A stretch of 64,000 nucleotides of DNA from BJ22 sp021298375. Lineage in GTDB: Bacteria; Planctomycetota; Planctomycetia; Pirellulales; Pirellulaceae. Shown here piece after piece: positions 34,695 through 44,069 of the stretch (the stretch's first letter is position 1; each line of letters opens with the position of its first letter). The notes beneath the pieces are model-generated. The model saw only the letters and a list, made by a program, of their open reading frames with translations, was not told where the DNA came from and searched no databases. Location of the stretch: contig JBKDOL010000076.1 in NCBI GenBank assembly GCA_046343015.1, positions 47,768-111,767 of the forward strand. Reading direction: 5' to 3'. The translations under genes and the position numbers were made by a program.

Positions 34695-36413
34695 CTAGCG
34701 AATCGGAACGAGGTTGTTTTGCGTCGTCTGCGGAGTTGTCGGGAGGGCTGATTGGGGCCCTCGATAATCGATCAACAACAGGGCATCGGCCCGTTTCCGA
34801 GCGGAGTCAAACAGTCCCCCCAGCGGTTGACCAAACAGCGCGGTCGGGCTCGGGGCGGAAGTCGCGTCGGGAGCTCCGACCACACCGCAGCTGATCAGCA
34901 GCACCTGGTCGGCCGGCCAGCGAAATCGTTCGGTCAATCGCCAGCTGACCAGTTGGGGAACCTGCAGGGCAAAGTTCTGGGTTCCGGCTACAGTCGCGAT
35001 CGGTACCCGGATGTTGTTGAATTTCTCGATCTGGTCGATGCTCCCCTCAAGCAGCAAGTCCACTGTCCGGCCATCGACCGAGGAGAGGCTGGTCAGCTTC
35101 AGGCGATAGCCTTCGTTGAGCTGGTTCATCAGCGGTTGATACCCGGCGCCTTGGCCGGGCGTCCACTGCAGGCTTTGCGCGAACTGCCGCGGAGTCCGCT
35201 GCTCGAGCACAAACGGTTGACCATCCTGGGGCGAGACCCGTCCACCCGCTGACGCCCGAAAATCAGACCGCCGGGACAAATTTCCAAACAGCAGCGCCGC
35301 ATTCTCTTTGCTAATCAGCCAAGCCTCGACTCCGGGAGATTGAACCGGGATGGACTGCATCACGGAATAGGCCGTCTCGCGCCAGTTGGGATTGGCAATC
35401 GTACAGAGCCGGACGTCGATTCCCACCGTTTGGCCCTTGGAGAAAACAAACCGATCGACCAGCGGTCGAATCTCGTTGTGGATTTCCGGAGTGTGATAGA
35501 CGAATAGTTTGTCCCGAGTCGCCGAGAGCAAGCCGAACGGCTGGCGAAACCAAAGTTCCGTTCCGGTTTGCCGCAGAATCCAATCGACGATGGCCTGCTC
35601 GGGGTTGGGATTGTCCCGCACCTGGGATGTGTAAGGCGAGATGTCGTACTCGCGCCAAACCTGGCCGGCATTGTTGGGCAGGGAGCTGAAGGTTTGCGAA
35701 ACGCGCGTGATCTCGGCTGGCGGAGCCCCGCCGCTGGGTGCTGCGGCAGGCGGCGCGCTCGTTCCCGGCGGAGCGGATGGATTGTTTTGTTGCCAACCAG
35801 CATTTGCGGTCTGATCGGTGAGCGACGTGCTGCGACTGCCGGCAGCGGCCGAACTGGGAGTGCTGGGGGAAACTCCCAGCGGTTGCTGGGCTGCGCGAGG
35901 CTCACCCGGAAGTTGCGTCTGGACGGCCATCGGTTGCCCCGCCATCGGTTGCCCGGTCACGGCCTGGCTGGTGACGGGTTGAGCAAAGGTAGTCGGTGCC
36001 GGCGCGGGGGGCGTTGTTGGGGGGGGCATCGCGGCGGGTGTCGTCGCGGCGGGACTGGCGACCGGAGCCGAATTCAGTTTCGGCGGGGGGGCCGAGAAGC
36101 TGCTGGGCGGCGGCGGAGTTGTGTTTTGGGGAGCCGCGTTTTGGGGAGTCGCGGTTTGGGGAGCCGCGGTTTGGGGAGCCGAAGGGCTGGTCACACTGCC
36201 CGTGCCGCTCTCGAGGTTCACGTTCTCAGGCAGCGGTGGGATCGCGGGGCGAAAGGGCTGGGATTCGTTGCGCGGAGGCGGCTCTTGGCCGATCGCCGTC
36301 CCGCCGAGGGCAAGCCCCGCGGCGGCCAGCGCAAGTCCCGCGGCGACCAGGGCCGAATACGCCGCGCGAAACTGTGGCAAACGGGGGGCGTTCAAAAGTG
36401 GTAAGCGAGCCAT
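34695..36413 (-). CDS. Exported proline-rich protein, hypothetical
   Basis: The 572-residue product has a signal peptide (hydrophobic stretch 'YSALVAAGLALAAAGLALGG', ending near 'AIGQ'), then about 230 residues of Pro/Ala/Thr/Gln low complexity including APQTA/APQNA repeats and GQPMAGQPM. A folded C-terminal region follows from about residue 265 ('VWREYDISPYTSQV', 'AIVDWILRQTGTELWFRQPFG', 'IRPLVDRFVFSKGQTVGIDVRL'). The pattern of small alpha/beta units recalls ring-building domains of secretins, but that is only a resemblance. Two tandem AGGAGAATCC blocks precede the ATG at 36413; the frame upstream of it is not coding-like. It is divergent from the VWA gene. Confidence 0.75.
   Translation of the reverse strand: MARLPLLNAPRLPQFRAAYSALVAAGLALAAAGLALGGTAIGQEPPPRNESQPFRPAIPPLPENVNLESGTGSVTSPSAPQTAAPQTATPQNAAPQNTTPPPPSSFSAPPPKLNSAPVASPAATTPAAMPPPTTPPAPAPTTFAQPVTSQAVTGQPMAGQPMAVQTQLPGEPRAAQQPLGVSPSTPSSAAAGSRSTSLTDQTANAGWQQNNPSAPPGTSAPPAAAPSGGAPPAEITRVSQTFSSLPNNAGQVWREYDISPYTSQVRDNPNPEQAIVDWILRQTGTELWFRQPFGLLSATRDKLFVYHTPEIHNEIRPLVDRFVFSKGQTVGIDVRLCTIANPNWRETAYSVMQSIPVQSPGVEAWLISKENAALLFGNLSRRSDFRASAGGRVSPQDGQPFVLEQRTPRQFAQSLQWTPGQGAGYQPLMNQLNEGYRLKLTSLSSVDGRTVDLLLEGSIDQIEKFNNIRVPIATVAGTQNFALQVPQLVSWRLTERFRWPADQVLLISCGVVGAPDATSAPSPTALFGQPLGGLFDSARKRADALLLIDYRGPQSALPTTPQTTQNNLVPIR
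36124..36183. repeat. 15-bp in-frame repeat coding for APQ(T/N)A
   Basis: Four 15-bp units near GTTTGGGGAGCCGCG lie within the proline-rich linker of the 34695-36413 gene and keep its frame. Confidence 0.9.
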
Positions 36414-36682
36414 GTTTGGATTCTCCTGGGGATTCTCCTGGGTGCGCAGCGTCTCGCTGGCCGAGATCGTGCCGCTTGAGGGATCTCGGGCGCGGGTGCG
36501 AGGCGGGCCGGAGTATAGAAGCGGCCGGGAGTCAGGGAAAGGTTGAAATAAAGCGGGAATTGGGGGTTTTGGGGGAGGCTCTCGCCGCTTCTCGGCCGAC
36601 CAGCTGATTTCGGTTTGCTTCAGCGACCTGGCCCGGCGATAATTCAAGCGAGGGCAGCTGGAAAAAACACAAGGCAGGCGCG

Positions 36683-37768
36683 ATGAGCGAGCTTAGGGAT
36701 TGGAACGCCGAACAATTGCAGGCTGCGGTTGAGACCTCGCCGCCCCTGCCCGCCCCCGACGCGACCCTGCCGCGCGTCGAACCGCAGCCTGAGGAAGTCC
36801 TCTTGGGAAGTACTTTGGCTGCTGCGGTGCTCAAGATTGTGCCGAGTTACCTGGTCAGCTTTCTGGGGCATGCTGTCCTGATCATTGGTCTGAGCGTGGC
36901 GGCCAGCTTTGCCCTGCAGGGAGATCGGATTGCGCTCGAGGGTGGCGTTTCGATTTCCACTCCTGCGGTTGATTCGGAGCCAGCGGAAGTTGCGCTCGAA
37001 CTGAATACACCGCTTTCTGAGCTGGACGAACTGCGGCAACCTCCAGCGGAAGCCGCCAGTTCTTTGGCAGACGCGCTCTCGGTTACTGGCCCAAGTGCGG
37101 GCGAGCAGTTGCTGGAAGGTTGGGGCGAGGGGGAGGAATCCGAGTTTGATGCCGCAGTCGCCGCAGCTTGGGAAGAGGAGCTCGGGGGGAGCGAACCGGT
37201 CGACAAGAGCAAGGGAGACGCCCGGTTTTTCGGTGTGCATGCCAGCGGCCGCCGCTTCGTGTTTATTATCGACTGCTCCGGAAGCATGAAGGGATTGCGC
37301 TGGAATTTGGCCAAGGCTGAGCTGAGAAACTCGATTCGGAATTTAGAGGACGACAAGGACTTCCTGGTCATCCTTTACAACCACGAGGCGTGGGCGATGT
37401 TCGACCGCAAGTTGACCGAAGCCGACCTCGTGTCGGCCACTCCCGAGAGCAAGCGGCGCTTTTTTCAGTGGCTCAGCCGTCAGGAGCCGAGAGGCTGGAC
37501 CCGCCCGCGAGTCGCTTTGGAACTCGCCTTGAGCCGTCAACCGGACGCTGTATTTCTGCTCAGTGACGGGGAATTGCAGGACGACAGCCAGCAATTCCTG
37601 CTGGTCGCCAACCAGCCGGCAGAGCGGGAAGACGGGAGTCGGCGGCAGACCCCCGTGCATACGGTTGCTCTGGACCTTTCATTCGGTGCGGGGCTGTTGG
37701 AACAAATTGCCGGGCAAAACAGTGGCGTTTTTACCCACATTACGACCGCGACCCCCCCTCGGCGTTGA
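36683..37768 (+). CDS. Membrane-anchored von Willebrand factor A domain protein
   Basis: The 361-residue product has a cytoplasmic N-terminus, one membrane helix at about 55-78 ('YLVSFLGHAVLIIGLSVAAS'), an acidic linker of about 100 residues, and a VWA domain from about 183 to the end. The MIDAS metal site is intact in its first motif (Asp197-x-Ser199-x-Ser201 in 'IIDCSGSMKG'), with a following Thr in 'RGWTRPRVAL' and 'LLSDGE'. VWA domains bind protein partners through a divalent cation. N-in topology puts the domain in the periplasm. The N-terminal anchor plus linker design resembles the Exb-associated protein at 26-30 kb. Confidence 0.88.
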   Translation: MSELRDWNAEQLQAAVETSPPLPAPDATLPRVEPQPEEVLLGSTLAAAVLKIVPSYLVSFLGHAVLIIGLSVAASFALQGDRIALEGGVSISTPAVDSEPAEVALELNTPLSELDELRQPPAEAASSLADALSVTGPSAGEQLLEGWGEGEESEFDAAVAAAWEEELGGSEPVDKSKGDARFFGVHASGRRFVFIIDCSGSMKGLRWNLAKAELRNSIRNLEDDKDFLVILYNHEAWAMFDRKLTEADLVSATPESKRRFFQWLSRQEPRGWTRPRVALELALSRQPDAVFLLSDGELQDDSQQFLLVANQPAEREDGSRRQTPVHTVALDLSFGAGLLEQIAGQNSGVFTHITTATPPRR

Positions 37769-37923
37769 CTTTTCAGCCCCTGCCGGTATCTTGACGTCAG
37801 CATTCGGTGTGCGAGGTTTTGCCTCGTTGCCCCTGTAACGGTCTGCGCGGACCACAAAATGGCGAAGCTGAAGACGGTGACCTGAAAGCGGTCACCCCTT
37901 CCTCGTTACTTCGGTGTCGTAGC

Positions 37924-38049
37924 CTAAAGCGCGGTAGCCAAAACGCGGTAGCAACAGCGCGGTAGCAACAGCGGTTTAGCCAAAGCGGTTTAACTAAAGC
38001 GCTTTAACCAAAGCGCGGCAGCCAAAGTGCGAAAGCGAAAGTGCGATGG
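37924..38049. repeat. 14-bp tandem repeat, 9 copies, ending in a start codon
   Basis: Nine contiguous 14-bp units of the form CCAAAGCGCGGTAG (imperfect: CAACAGCGCGGTAG, CCAAAGCGGTTTAA, CCAAAGTGCGAAAG and others) run without a gap from 37924 to 38049. The ninth unit, CGAAAGTGCGATGG, contains the ATG (38046) of the ABC ATPase gene. The array forms the whole 5' leader next to that gene and replaces a normal ribosome binding site. Confidence 0.95.
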
Positions 38050-39614
38050 CGGATGTGGTCTTGGAAAACGTTTCGAAGCGTTATGGTTCGGGCATCCGAA
38101 CGGGAAGCTTTGAACGGGGAATCTGGGAACCGACATCCGATGACCGGCGAACGACGGCTCGGCGCTCTGATGGCGGTGTTGGCTCCAGTGTTGGCGCCGG
38201 CCCGGGCGACGGACTTGGATTTGGGGTGGAGGAACTCAACCTCCGGATTGCTGATCGTGAGTTTCTGGTTCTGGTCGGCCCGAGTGGGTGCGGCAAGAGC
38301 ACGACGCTCCGTTTGATTGCAGGTTTGGAAACGTTGACTGCTGGCCGAATCCTGATCGGAGGACGCATAGTCAATAGTCTCCCGCCCGCTGAGCGCGATA
38401 TTGCGATGGTTTTTCAAAACTATGCGCTTTATCCGCACATGACGGTGGAAGATAACCTCGCTTTCGGGTTGCGACTTAGGTATGGAGGAGGCATCAGTGC
38501 ACGTCTCTTGAGGCGACTGGTCAATCCTCGTCGGGCGGCCGAATTGGCGGTGCAGCGACGCGGGATTGGGCAACGGGTAAGGCAGGCGGCGGAGCGGTTG
38601 GGCATATTGCATTTGCTCGGTCGCAAGCCACATGAATTGTCCGGCGGTGAACGTCAACGCGTGGCTTTGGGCCGGGCGATTGTGCGGGATCCGGCGGCAT
38701 TTTTATTTGATGAGCCGCTGTCGAACCTCGATGCCAAACTCCGGCAGGCGATGCGTTCGGAATTGAAACAACTGCATGAGAACTTGGGGGCGACGACGAT
38801 TTACGTCACGCACGACCAAGTCGAGGCAATGACGCTGGGGCAGAGGGTCGCGGTCATGGATCGCGGACGGCTGCAGCAAATTGGCTCGCCGGAGGAAATT
38901 TACGATTCGCCAGCCAACTTGTTTGTGGCGCGATTTTTTGGTTCGACGCCAATCAATCTGCTTCCCGGACAACTGGTTGGTTCCGGGACAGAGGTGGAGT
39001 TTGTCAGTGGACAGTGCCGATGGAGACTGGGACCCGCGAGTTCCAGTCGGTGTCGGCACTGGCCTCGGCAGGTCACGCTGGGGGTTCGCGGAGAGGATTT
39101 GCACCCTGTATGGGGATCGGCAACTCTGACCGCCGGGCAAAATCGGGCCGCCAGCCAAGATCGCGCCACCGGGCAAGATCGGGCCGCCGGGCAAAATCGG
39201 GCCGCCGGGCAAAATCGAGCCGCCGGGCAGGCAGCGTCGCTCGCTTCGTCGGCTCAATCGGCCAGCCTTGCGGCGGGGCCCGAAACCGAGCGGTGGCGGC
39301 TTCCGCCGCTGGCTGTTCGTCAGATCGACAATTGGGGTGACTCCCGAGTGGTTGAACTAGGCCCGGTTGAACTCGAATGCGAAACCGTGGCGGGCGGAAC
39401 TGTCGCGGGCGGAACCGTGGCGGGCGGAACTGTCGCGGGCGGAACTGTCGCGGGCGGTGACCGCAGTTTGAGGGTTGGAAATTTGGTAGCCAAGCTGCCT
39501 GGAGAACTGCCGGTCAAGTTGCGGACAGGCGAGTCTCTGGAGTGGGAATGGGTGGTCAGCAGTGGTCACTGGTTTGATTCGGCCACCGGTTGTCGGTTGG
39601 AGTGGTCGCCCTGA
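38046..39614 (+). CDS. MalK/UgpC-type ABC ATPase with repeat-coded insertions
   Basis: The 522-residue ATPase has Walker A 'GPSGCGKS' (78-85), Q-loop 'MVFQNYALYPHMTVEDNLAF', signature 'LSGGERQRVALGRAIV' (198-213), Walker B 'AFLFDEPLSNLDA', H-loop 'IYVTHDQVEAMTLG' and a TOBE-like C-terminus ('GVRGEDLHP'). This is the carbohydrate-importer type, but MalK relatives are about 370 residues. There are insertions at about 17-60 (Gly/Arg/Ser-rich) and about 146-172 (Arg-rich). Within the TOBE region lie two tandem repeats, AGQNRA x5 and TVAGG x5. No substrate-binding protein or permease gene is nearby. The leader is a 14-bp minisatellite and shows no ribosome binding site. Confidence 0.88.
   Translation: MADVVLENVSKRYGSGIRTGSFERGIWEPTSDDRRTTARRSDGGVGSSVGAGPGDGLGFGVEELNLRIADREFLVLVGPSGCGKSTTLRLIAGLETLTAGRILIGGRIVNSLPPAERDIAMVFQNYALYPHMTVEDNLAFGLRLRYGGGISARLLRRLVNPRRAAELAVQRRGIGQRVRQAAERLGILHLLGRKPHELSGGERQRVALGRAIVRDPAAFLFDEPLSNLDAKLRQAMRSELKQLHENLGATTIYVTHDQVEAMTLGQRVAVMDRGRLQQIGSPEEIYDSPANLFVARFFGSTPINLLPGQLVGSGTEVEFVSGQCRWRLGPASSSRCRHWPRQVTLGVRGEDLHPVWGSATLTAGQNRAASQDRATGQDRAAGQNRAAGQNRAAGQAASLASSAQSASLAAGPETERWRLPPLAVRQIDNWGDSRVVELGPVELECETVAGGTVAGGTVAGGTVAGGTVAGGDRSLRVGNLVAKLPGELPVKLRTGESLEWEWVVSSGHWFDSATGCRLEWSP
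39132..39221. repeat. 18-bp in-frame repeat, 5 copies (AGQNRA)
   Basis: Five units close to GCCGGGCAAAATCGGGCC encode Ala-Gly-Gln-Asn/Asp-Arg-Ala inside the TOBE-like region of the ABC ATPase; a partial sixth follows. Confidence 0.93.
39384..39458. repeat. 15-bp in-frame repeat, 5 copies (TVAGG)
   Basis: Five units near ACTGTCGCGGGCGGA encode Thr-Val-Ala-Gly-Gly in the same gene. Units differ only at two third-codon positions (C/T and G/C), so the peptide repeat is exact. Confidence 0.93.
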
Positions 39615-39691
39615 ACGGGGTGGCTCGAGGGTGGAATCGGGTCGACCGGTCGCAGCGACAAGTGCGGGATTGAAACGGACAAGATACAGAC

Positions 39692-41035
39692 ATGAATGCC
39701 AACGAAGTATTGCGAATCGTGGACTCGCTGCATCGCGAGAAGAATATCGACAAGGAAATCCTGTTTCGTGCGATCGAGCAGGGTCTCGTTTCGGCGGTTC
39801 GCAAGTACTACGGCGAAGAGGCAGACGTTGAAGTGATTATCGAGCGGGCGACCGGCCAGATCATTGGCCGGGTCGGCCAGGAGACGCTGGAATACGAAGA
39901 CGTAGTCGGCCGAATCGGAGCGCAAACCGCCAAGCAGGTCATCATCCACAAGGTTCGCGAAGCCGAGCGCGATTCCCAGGTGCTCGAATTCAACCAGCTG
40001 CTGGATGAAATGATCTCGGGCACGGTCAACCGCAACGACGGTCGGGTAACTACGGTGACGCTGGGTGGAATCGAAGCGATCCTCCCCCGCAGTGAACAGA
40101 TCCCCGGCGAGACCCACGCCCCGAATGAGCGGATTCGGGCGGTTGTGACCGAGGTCAAGCCGCAGGGGAATCGGGTTAAGGTGGTCCTCAGCCGGACCCG
40201 CCCGCGGTTGGTTCAGCGATTGTTTGAGCAGGAGATTCCCGAAATCGCCGAAGGCGTGATCACGATCAAGGCGATTTCCCGGGAGCCGGGGCACCGCAGC
40301 AAGGTCGCGGTTAACAGCATCGACTCCAAAGTCGATTGCGTCGGAGCCTGCGTTGGTGTCCGGGGAAACCGGATCAAATCAATTATTGAAGAACTCGGCG
40401 GCGAGCGAATCGACATTGTCCGCTTCGACGAAGACCCTCAGGTCTTAATCAAAAATTCGTTGATGCCTGCCGAGGTTGATGAGGTGATCCTGTGCCGCAT
40501 GATGGGCCGGGCGATTGTCCTGGTTCGCGAGGACCAGTTGTCGCTGGCGATTGGCAAACGCGGACAAAATGTCCGCTTGGCCAGCAAACTGTGCGGCTGG
40601 GACATCGAAATCATGACCCAGGATGAGTTGGAAAAACAAATCGAAAAGGCGGTCGCCGGTTTCAGCGCCATCAAGGGCGTAACGGACGAACTGGCCAATC
40701 GGCTGGTCGGCGAAGGTTACCTGTCTTACGATGATCTCTCGGTGATCGAGCCGACTGACCTCCAGGAAATGGGGGGGCTGAGCGAAGAGGATGTCGAGCA
40801 CATCGTCGAGCAGGCTGAGGTGCTGGCTGAGCAGGCAGAGCGTTTGGCGAAGGAAAATCCTTCCGCTCCGCAGGAGAAAAAACTGTTTACCGGACGCTAC
40901 GACTTGCCCCCTGCATCGGCTGGCGGAGGCCAGCCCGCAAGTGGTCCAGTTGGCGCCGGTGGCACTGGTGGCGTTGGTGGTGGCTCCTCAGAGCCGCCCG
41001 CGACCGGAGAATCGACTGGCCCCGAGGCGGGTTGA
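39692..41035 (+). CDS. nusA: Transcription termination/antitermination factor NusA
   Basis: NusA binds RNA polymerase and nascent RNA to control pausing, termination and antitermination. The 447-residue protein has the N-terminal RNAP-binding domain ('VDSLHREKNIDKEILFRAIEQGLVSA'), an S1 domain (about 130-200), two KH domains ('VGACVGVRGNRIKSIIEELGGERIDIV' minus ends, and 'LSLAIGKRGQNVRLASKL'), and a helix-hairpin-helix-like region near 340-385. It ends in a Gly-rich tail. The order nusA-infB-rbfA is the usual bacterial one; rimP is not directly upstream here. Confidence 0.97.
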   Translation: MNANEVLRIVDSLHREKNIDKEILFRAIEQGLVSAVRKYYGEEADVEVIIERATGQIIGRVGQETLEYEDVVGRIGAQTAKQVIIHKVREAERDSQVLEFNQLLDEMISGTVNRNDGRVTTVTLGGIEAILPRSEQIPGETHAPNERIRAVVTEVKPQGNRVKVVLSRTRPRLVQRLFEQEIPEIAEGVITIKAISREPGHRSKVAVNSIDSKVDCVGACVGVRGNRIKSIIEELGGERIDIVRFDEDPQVLIKNSLMPAEVDEVILCRMMGRAIVLVREDQLSLAIGKRGQNVRLASKLCGWDIEIMTQDELEKQIEKAVAGFSAIKGVTDELANRLVGEGYLSYDDLSVIEPTDLQEMGGLSEEDVEHIVEQAEVLAEQAERLAKENPSAPQEKKLFTGRYDLPPASAGGGQPASGPVGAGGTGGVGGGSSEPPATGESTGPEAG

Positions 41036-41273
41036 GTGCAGGTTGAGTCTGCAGGCGCAAGGGGCAGGCGAGCTGCCGGCCCTTGCCAGCGGGCCGCGCG
41101 AGTTGAATGCGAATGGTTTGGTGAGATGAATGTGTTTGGTTGTGCCCCAGTCAGGATCAGTCAGGGTCAGATGCGGGAGCGCTGTATGTAAGCATTGGTG
41201 AGTCGCGATCGAGTCGAAGTCAGCGGGCGTGTGCGCCGCGAACCGGCTGATCATTTTGAGAGGTACATAGCAC

Positions 41274-44069
41274 GTGGCTGTACGGATCTACGCGTTTGCG
41301 AAAGATCTTGGATTGGAGAACAAGGAACTTCTCGATATCTGCGAAAAGCTGGGTATCAAGGGGAAGGGTTCCGCGTTGGCCAGTCTGGACGAAGATGAAA
41401 TTGGCAAGATCAAGCGTTTCCTTGCCGGAGAAGTTGAGCAACCGGCCAGCGAGCCGGCGGTGCAACCGGCAACTGTGGCTTCGGCTACCGCTCCGACGGT
41501 AGCACCCTCAGCGGCTCCCACGGCGTCGCCTGTGGCGGCTCCGTCAGCGGCCATGGCTGAGTCCAAGCCCGTGGCCAGTGTGCCGGCCCCGGCAGCTGAG
41601 TCTCCTCTGATGCGTCGTTCTGCGGCGGCATCCCAGCCATTGGCTCCGCTTCAGCCCCGGCGGGAAGAGGGTTCTGCAGCTCGGTCTGCTCCGATGCAGG
41701 ACCTTGACCAAATTGCCCGCAGGAAGTCCAGCGGCGGGGACGATAAGACTTCGGTCAAACGCGACCAGACCAAGCGGCGAGGCGGGTCAAACATTCCGCT
41801 GGCGGCGATCGCGGCCATGCCCGAAGTCAAGCAGCCCACCGCCCACTCCGGTCAGGAAACGGTCAAGGTTCAGAAACCCGATATCGCGCTTCCCCAAGAA
41901 GCGCTGCTCAAGGCGCGGCGGACCGGCAGTGTCGCTCCGCTTGAAGAATTCACGGCCAAGAGCAAGGCCAAGGGAACGCCGACCGGCAAGCCGGTTCGCA
42001 AGGGCCCGCCGGGTCGGCCTGGCGAAGTGGTTGAAGTCGACTCGATTGGTCCGCGGGAAGCGCCCGGCAAGGTCCGGGGCAAGCGGGAAAAGGCGTCGGG
42101 TGAAGGATTTGATTCCGACCTCGGCAGCACTCGTCAAACCCGCAAAAAGCTCAAAGACAAAGAGCCATTCGGCGGTCGACGGGTTTTACAGGACGACGAA
42201 GTCAACGAGCGTCAGCGTCAATACCGCCGGCGACAAGTCGTCACCAGCCAGAGCACGGCGGCACCCCGAAAGGAGAAGGTCATTATTCAACTACCCTGCA
42301 CCGTTCGCAGCTTTTCGGAGGCCGCTGGCGTCAACAAGGGCGCCGTCCTGATGGCCCTGCCCAAACTGGGCGATACGGGACTGAGAAATATCAATTCGGA
42401 ACTTCCGGCGGACCTCGTCGAACTGTTGATCGATCACCTCAACCTTTCGCACCTGGTTGAGATACGGCAGAGCGAGTCTCTCGAAGACCGAGTGCTCAGC
42501 AGCATCGATACCGAAATCGACCCGGAGACGGCGACGACTCGCCCGCCAGTCGTCACGTTCCTCGGACACGTCGACCACGGCAAGACGTCATTGCTCGATT
42601 CGATCATTGGAACTGACGTGGTCTCGGGTGAAGCCGGCGGCATTACCCAGCACATTCGGGCGTATCAGGTGCGCAAGGGAGATCGAAAGATCTCGTTTGT
42701 CGACACCCCCGGCCACGAGGCCTTTACCGAGATGCGGGCTCGTGGTGCCAACGTTACTGATATCGCAGTCCTTGTGGTTGCCGCCGACGACGGCATCATG
42801 CCCCAGACCGAAGAAGCGATCAGCCACGCGAAAGCCGCTGGTGTGCCGATCATTGTGGCCTTGAACAAGATCGACCTCCCCGGTGCCAACCCGGAAAAGG
42901 TCTATCAGGAACTCGCGGCCCGCAACTTGCTCCCCAGTGAGTGGGGCGGCGACGTCGAAGTGGTCAAAACGAGCGCGCTGAAGAAAATCGGCATCGATGA
43001 GCTGCTGGAAACCATTCTGGTGACCGCCGAATTGCACGAGTACAAGGCAAACGCGGACCGCCCAGCCTTCGGCACCTGCCTGGAAGCAGAGCAGCAACCG
43101 GGCCGCGGCGTGATTGCCAAGCTGATTGTCGGCGGCGGAACGCTCAATGTCGGTGACATCGTCGTCTGCGGGGCCTCGCATGGCCGCGTCAAGGCAATGT
43201 ATGACACCTTGCAAACCCGCAAGAAAGTCACTTCCGCCGGCCCGAGCATGCCGGTCAACGTGACCGGTTTGGACATCCCGCCCAACGCCGGCGACAAGTT
43301 TTATGTGCTCAGCGATATTGCTGAAGCCCGTGAACTGGCCGCCAGCCGCGAGGCAACCTCGCGCCAGCAGTCGCTGGGCGGCACGACAACCAAGGTCTCG
43401 CTCGAAGAGTTCCAGAAGCGGGTCGAAACCGGCACGCTGGGCAAAACAGCCGATGTTGTCACCCTGAACCTGATCATTCGAGCCGATGTCCGTGGTTCGA
43501 TCGAAGCGCTCCAAAAAGAGCTTTCCAAGATCGAACACCCCGAGGTCCGGATCAATATCCTGCAGGCGCTTGTCGGCGGTATCACCCTGGCCGACGTTCG
43601 ACTCGCCCAAGCCTCGCAGGCAGTGATCATCGGCTTCAATGTCGTTCCCGACGAAACTGCCCGCTCTCTGGCCGACGAACTGCAAGTCGAGATTCGCAGA
43701 TACGACATCATCTATAAGGTCGCCGACGATATTAAGGCGACCCTCGAAGGCCGGCTCAAACCGGAAAAACAGGTGGTCGAACTCGGGATGGCGATGGTCC
43801 TGCAGGTGTTCAGTATTTCGAAAGTCGGCTCGATTGCCGGTTGCCGCGTAATGCGGGGAACCATCCAGCGCGATTGTCGACTGCGGGTCATTCGGGAAAG
43901 CCGCGTGATCGGCGAGTATCCGATCGATTCGTTGAAGCGGGAAAAGGACGATGCCCGCGAAGTCCAGCGCGGCATGGAGTGCGGGATCAAGCTCCAGGGC
44001 TTCAACGATATCAAGGAAGGCGACACCCTCGAAGCCTTCAAGATCGAGGAAGTCGCTCGGACACTGTAA
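41274..44069 (+). CDS. infB: Translation initiation factor IF-2
   Basis: IF-2 is the GTPase that delivers fMet-tRNA to the 30S subunit. The 931-residue product starts at GTG with GAGAGG upstream. It has the IF2_N motif ('VRIYAFAKDLGLENKELLDIC'), about 300 residues of Pro/Ala/Lys-rich disordered sequence, then the G domain from about 430: G1 'GHVDHGKTSLLD', G2/'GGITQHIRAYQV', G3 'DTPGHEAF', G4 'NKIDLP', G5 'TSALKKIG'. Domains II-IV follow, ending in 'EGDTLEAFKIEEVARTL'. It lies 238 bp after nusA. Confidence 0.98.
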   Translation: MAVRIYAFAKDLGLENKELLDICEKLGIKGKGSALASLDEDEIGKIKRFLAGEVEQPASEPAVQPATVASATAPTVAPSAAPTASPVAAPSAAMAESKPVASVPAPAAESPLMRRSAAASQPLAPLQPRREEGSAARSAPMQDLDQIARRKSSGGDDKTSVKRDQTKRRGGSNIPLAAIAAMPEVKQPTAHSGQETVKVQKPDIALPQEALLKARRTGSVAPLEEFTAKSKAKGTPTGKPVRKGPPGRPGEVVEVDSIGPREAPGKVRGKREKASGEGFDSDLGSTRQTRKKLKDKEPFGGRRVLQDDEVNERQRQYRRRQVVTSQSTAAPRKEKVIIQLPCTVRSFSEAAGVNKGAVLMALPKLGDTGLRNINSELPADLVELLIDHLNLSHLVEIRQSESLEDRVLSSIDTEIDPETATTRPPVVTFLGHVDHGKTSLLDSIIGTDVVSGEAGGITQHIRAYQVRKGDRKISFVDTPGHEAFTEMRARGANVTDIAVLVVAADDGIMPQTEEAISHAKAAGVPIIVALNKIDLPGANPEKVYQELAARNLLPSEWGGDVEVVKTSALKKIGIDELLETILVTAELHEYKANADRPAFGTCLEAEQQPGRGVIAKLIVGGGTLNVGDIVVCGASHGRVKAMYDTLQTRKKVTSAGPSMPVNVTGLDIPPNAGDKFYVLSDIAEARELAASREATSRQQSLGGTTTKVSLEEFQKRVETGTLGKTADVVTLNLIIRADVRGSIEALQKELSKIEHPEVRINILQALVGGITLADVRLAQASQAVIIGFNVVPDETARSLADELQVEIRRYDIIYKVADDIKATLEGRLKPEKQVVELGMAMVLQVFSISKVGSIAGCRVMRGTIQRDCRLRVIRESRVIGEYPIDSLKREKDDAREVQRGMECGIKLQGFNDIKEGDTLEAFKIEEVARTL

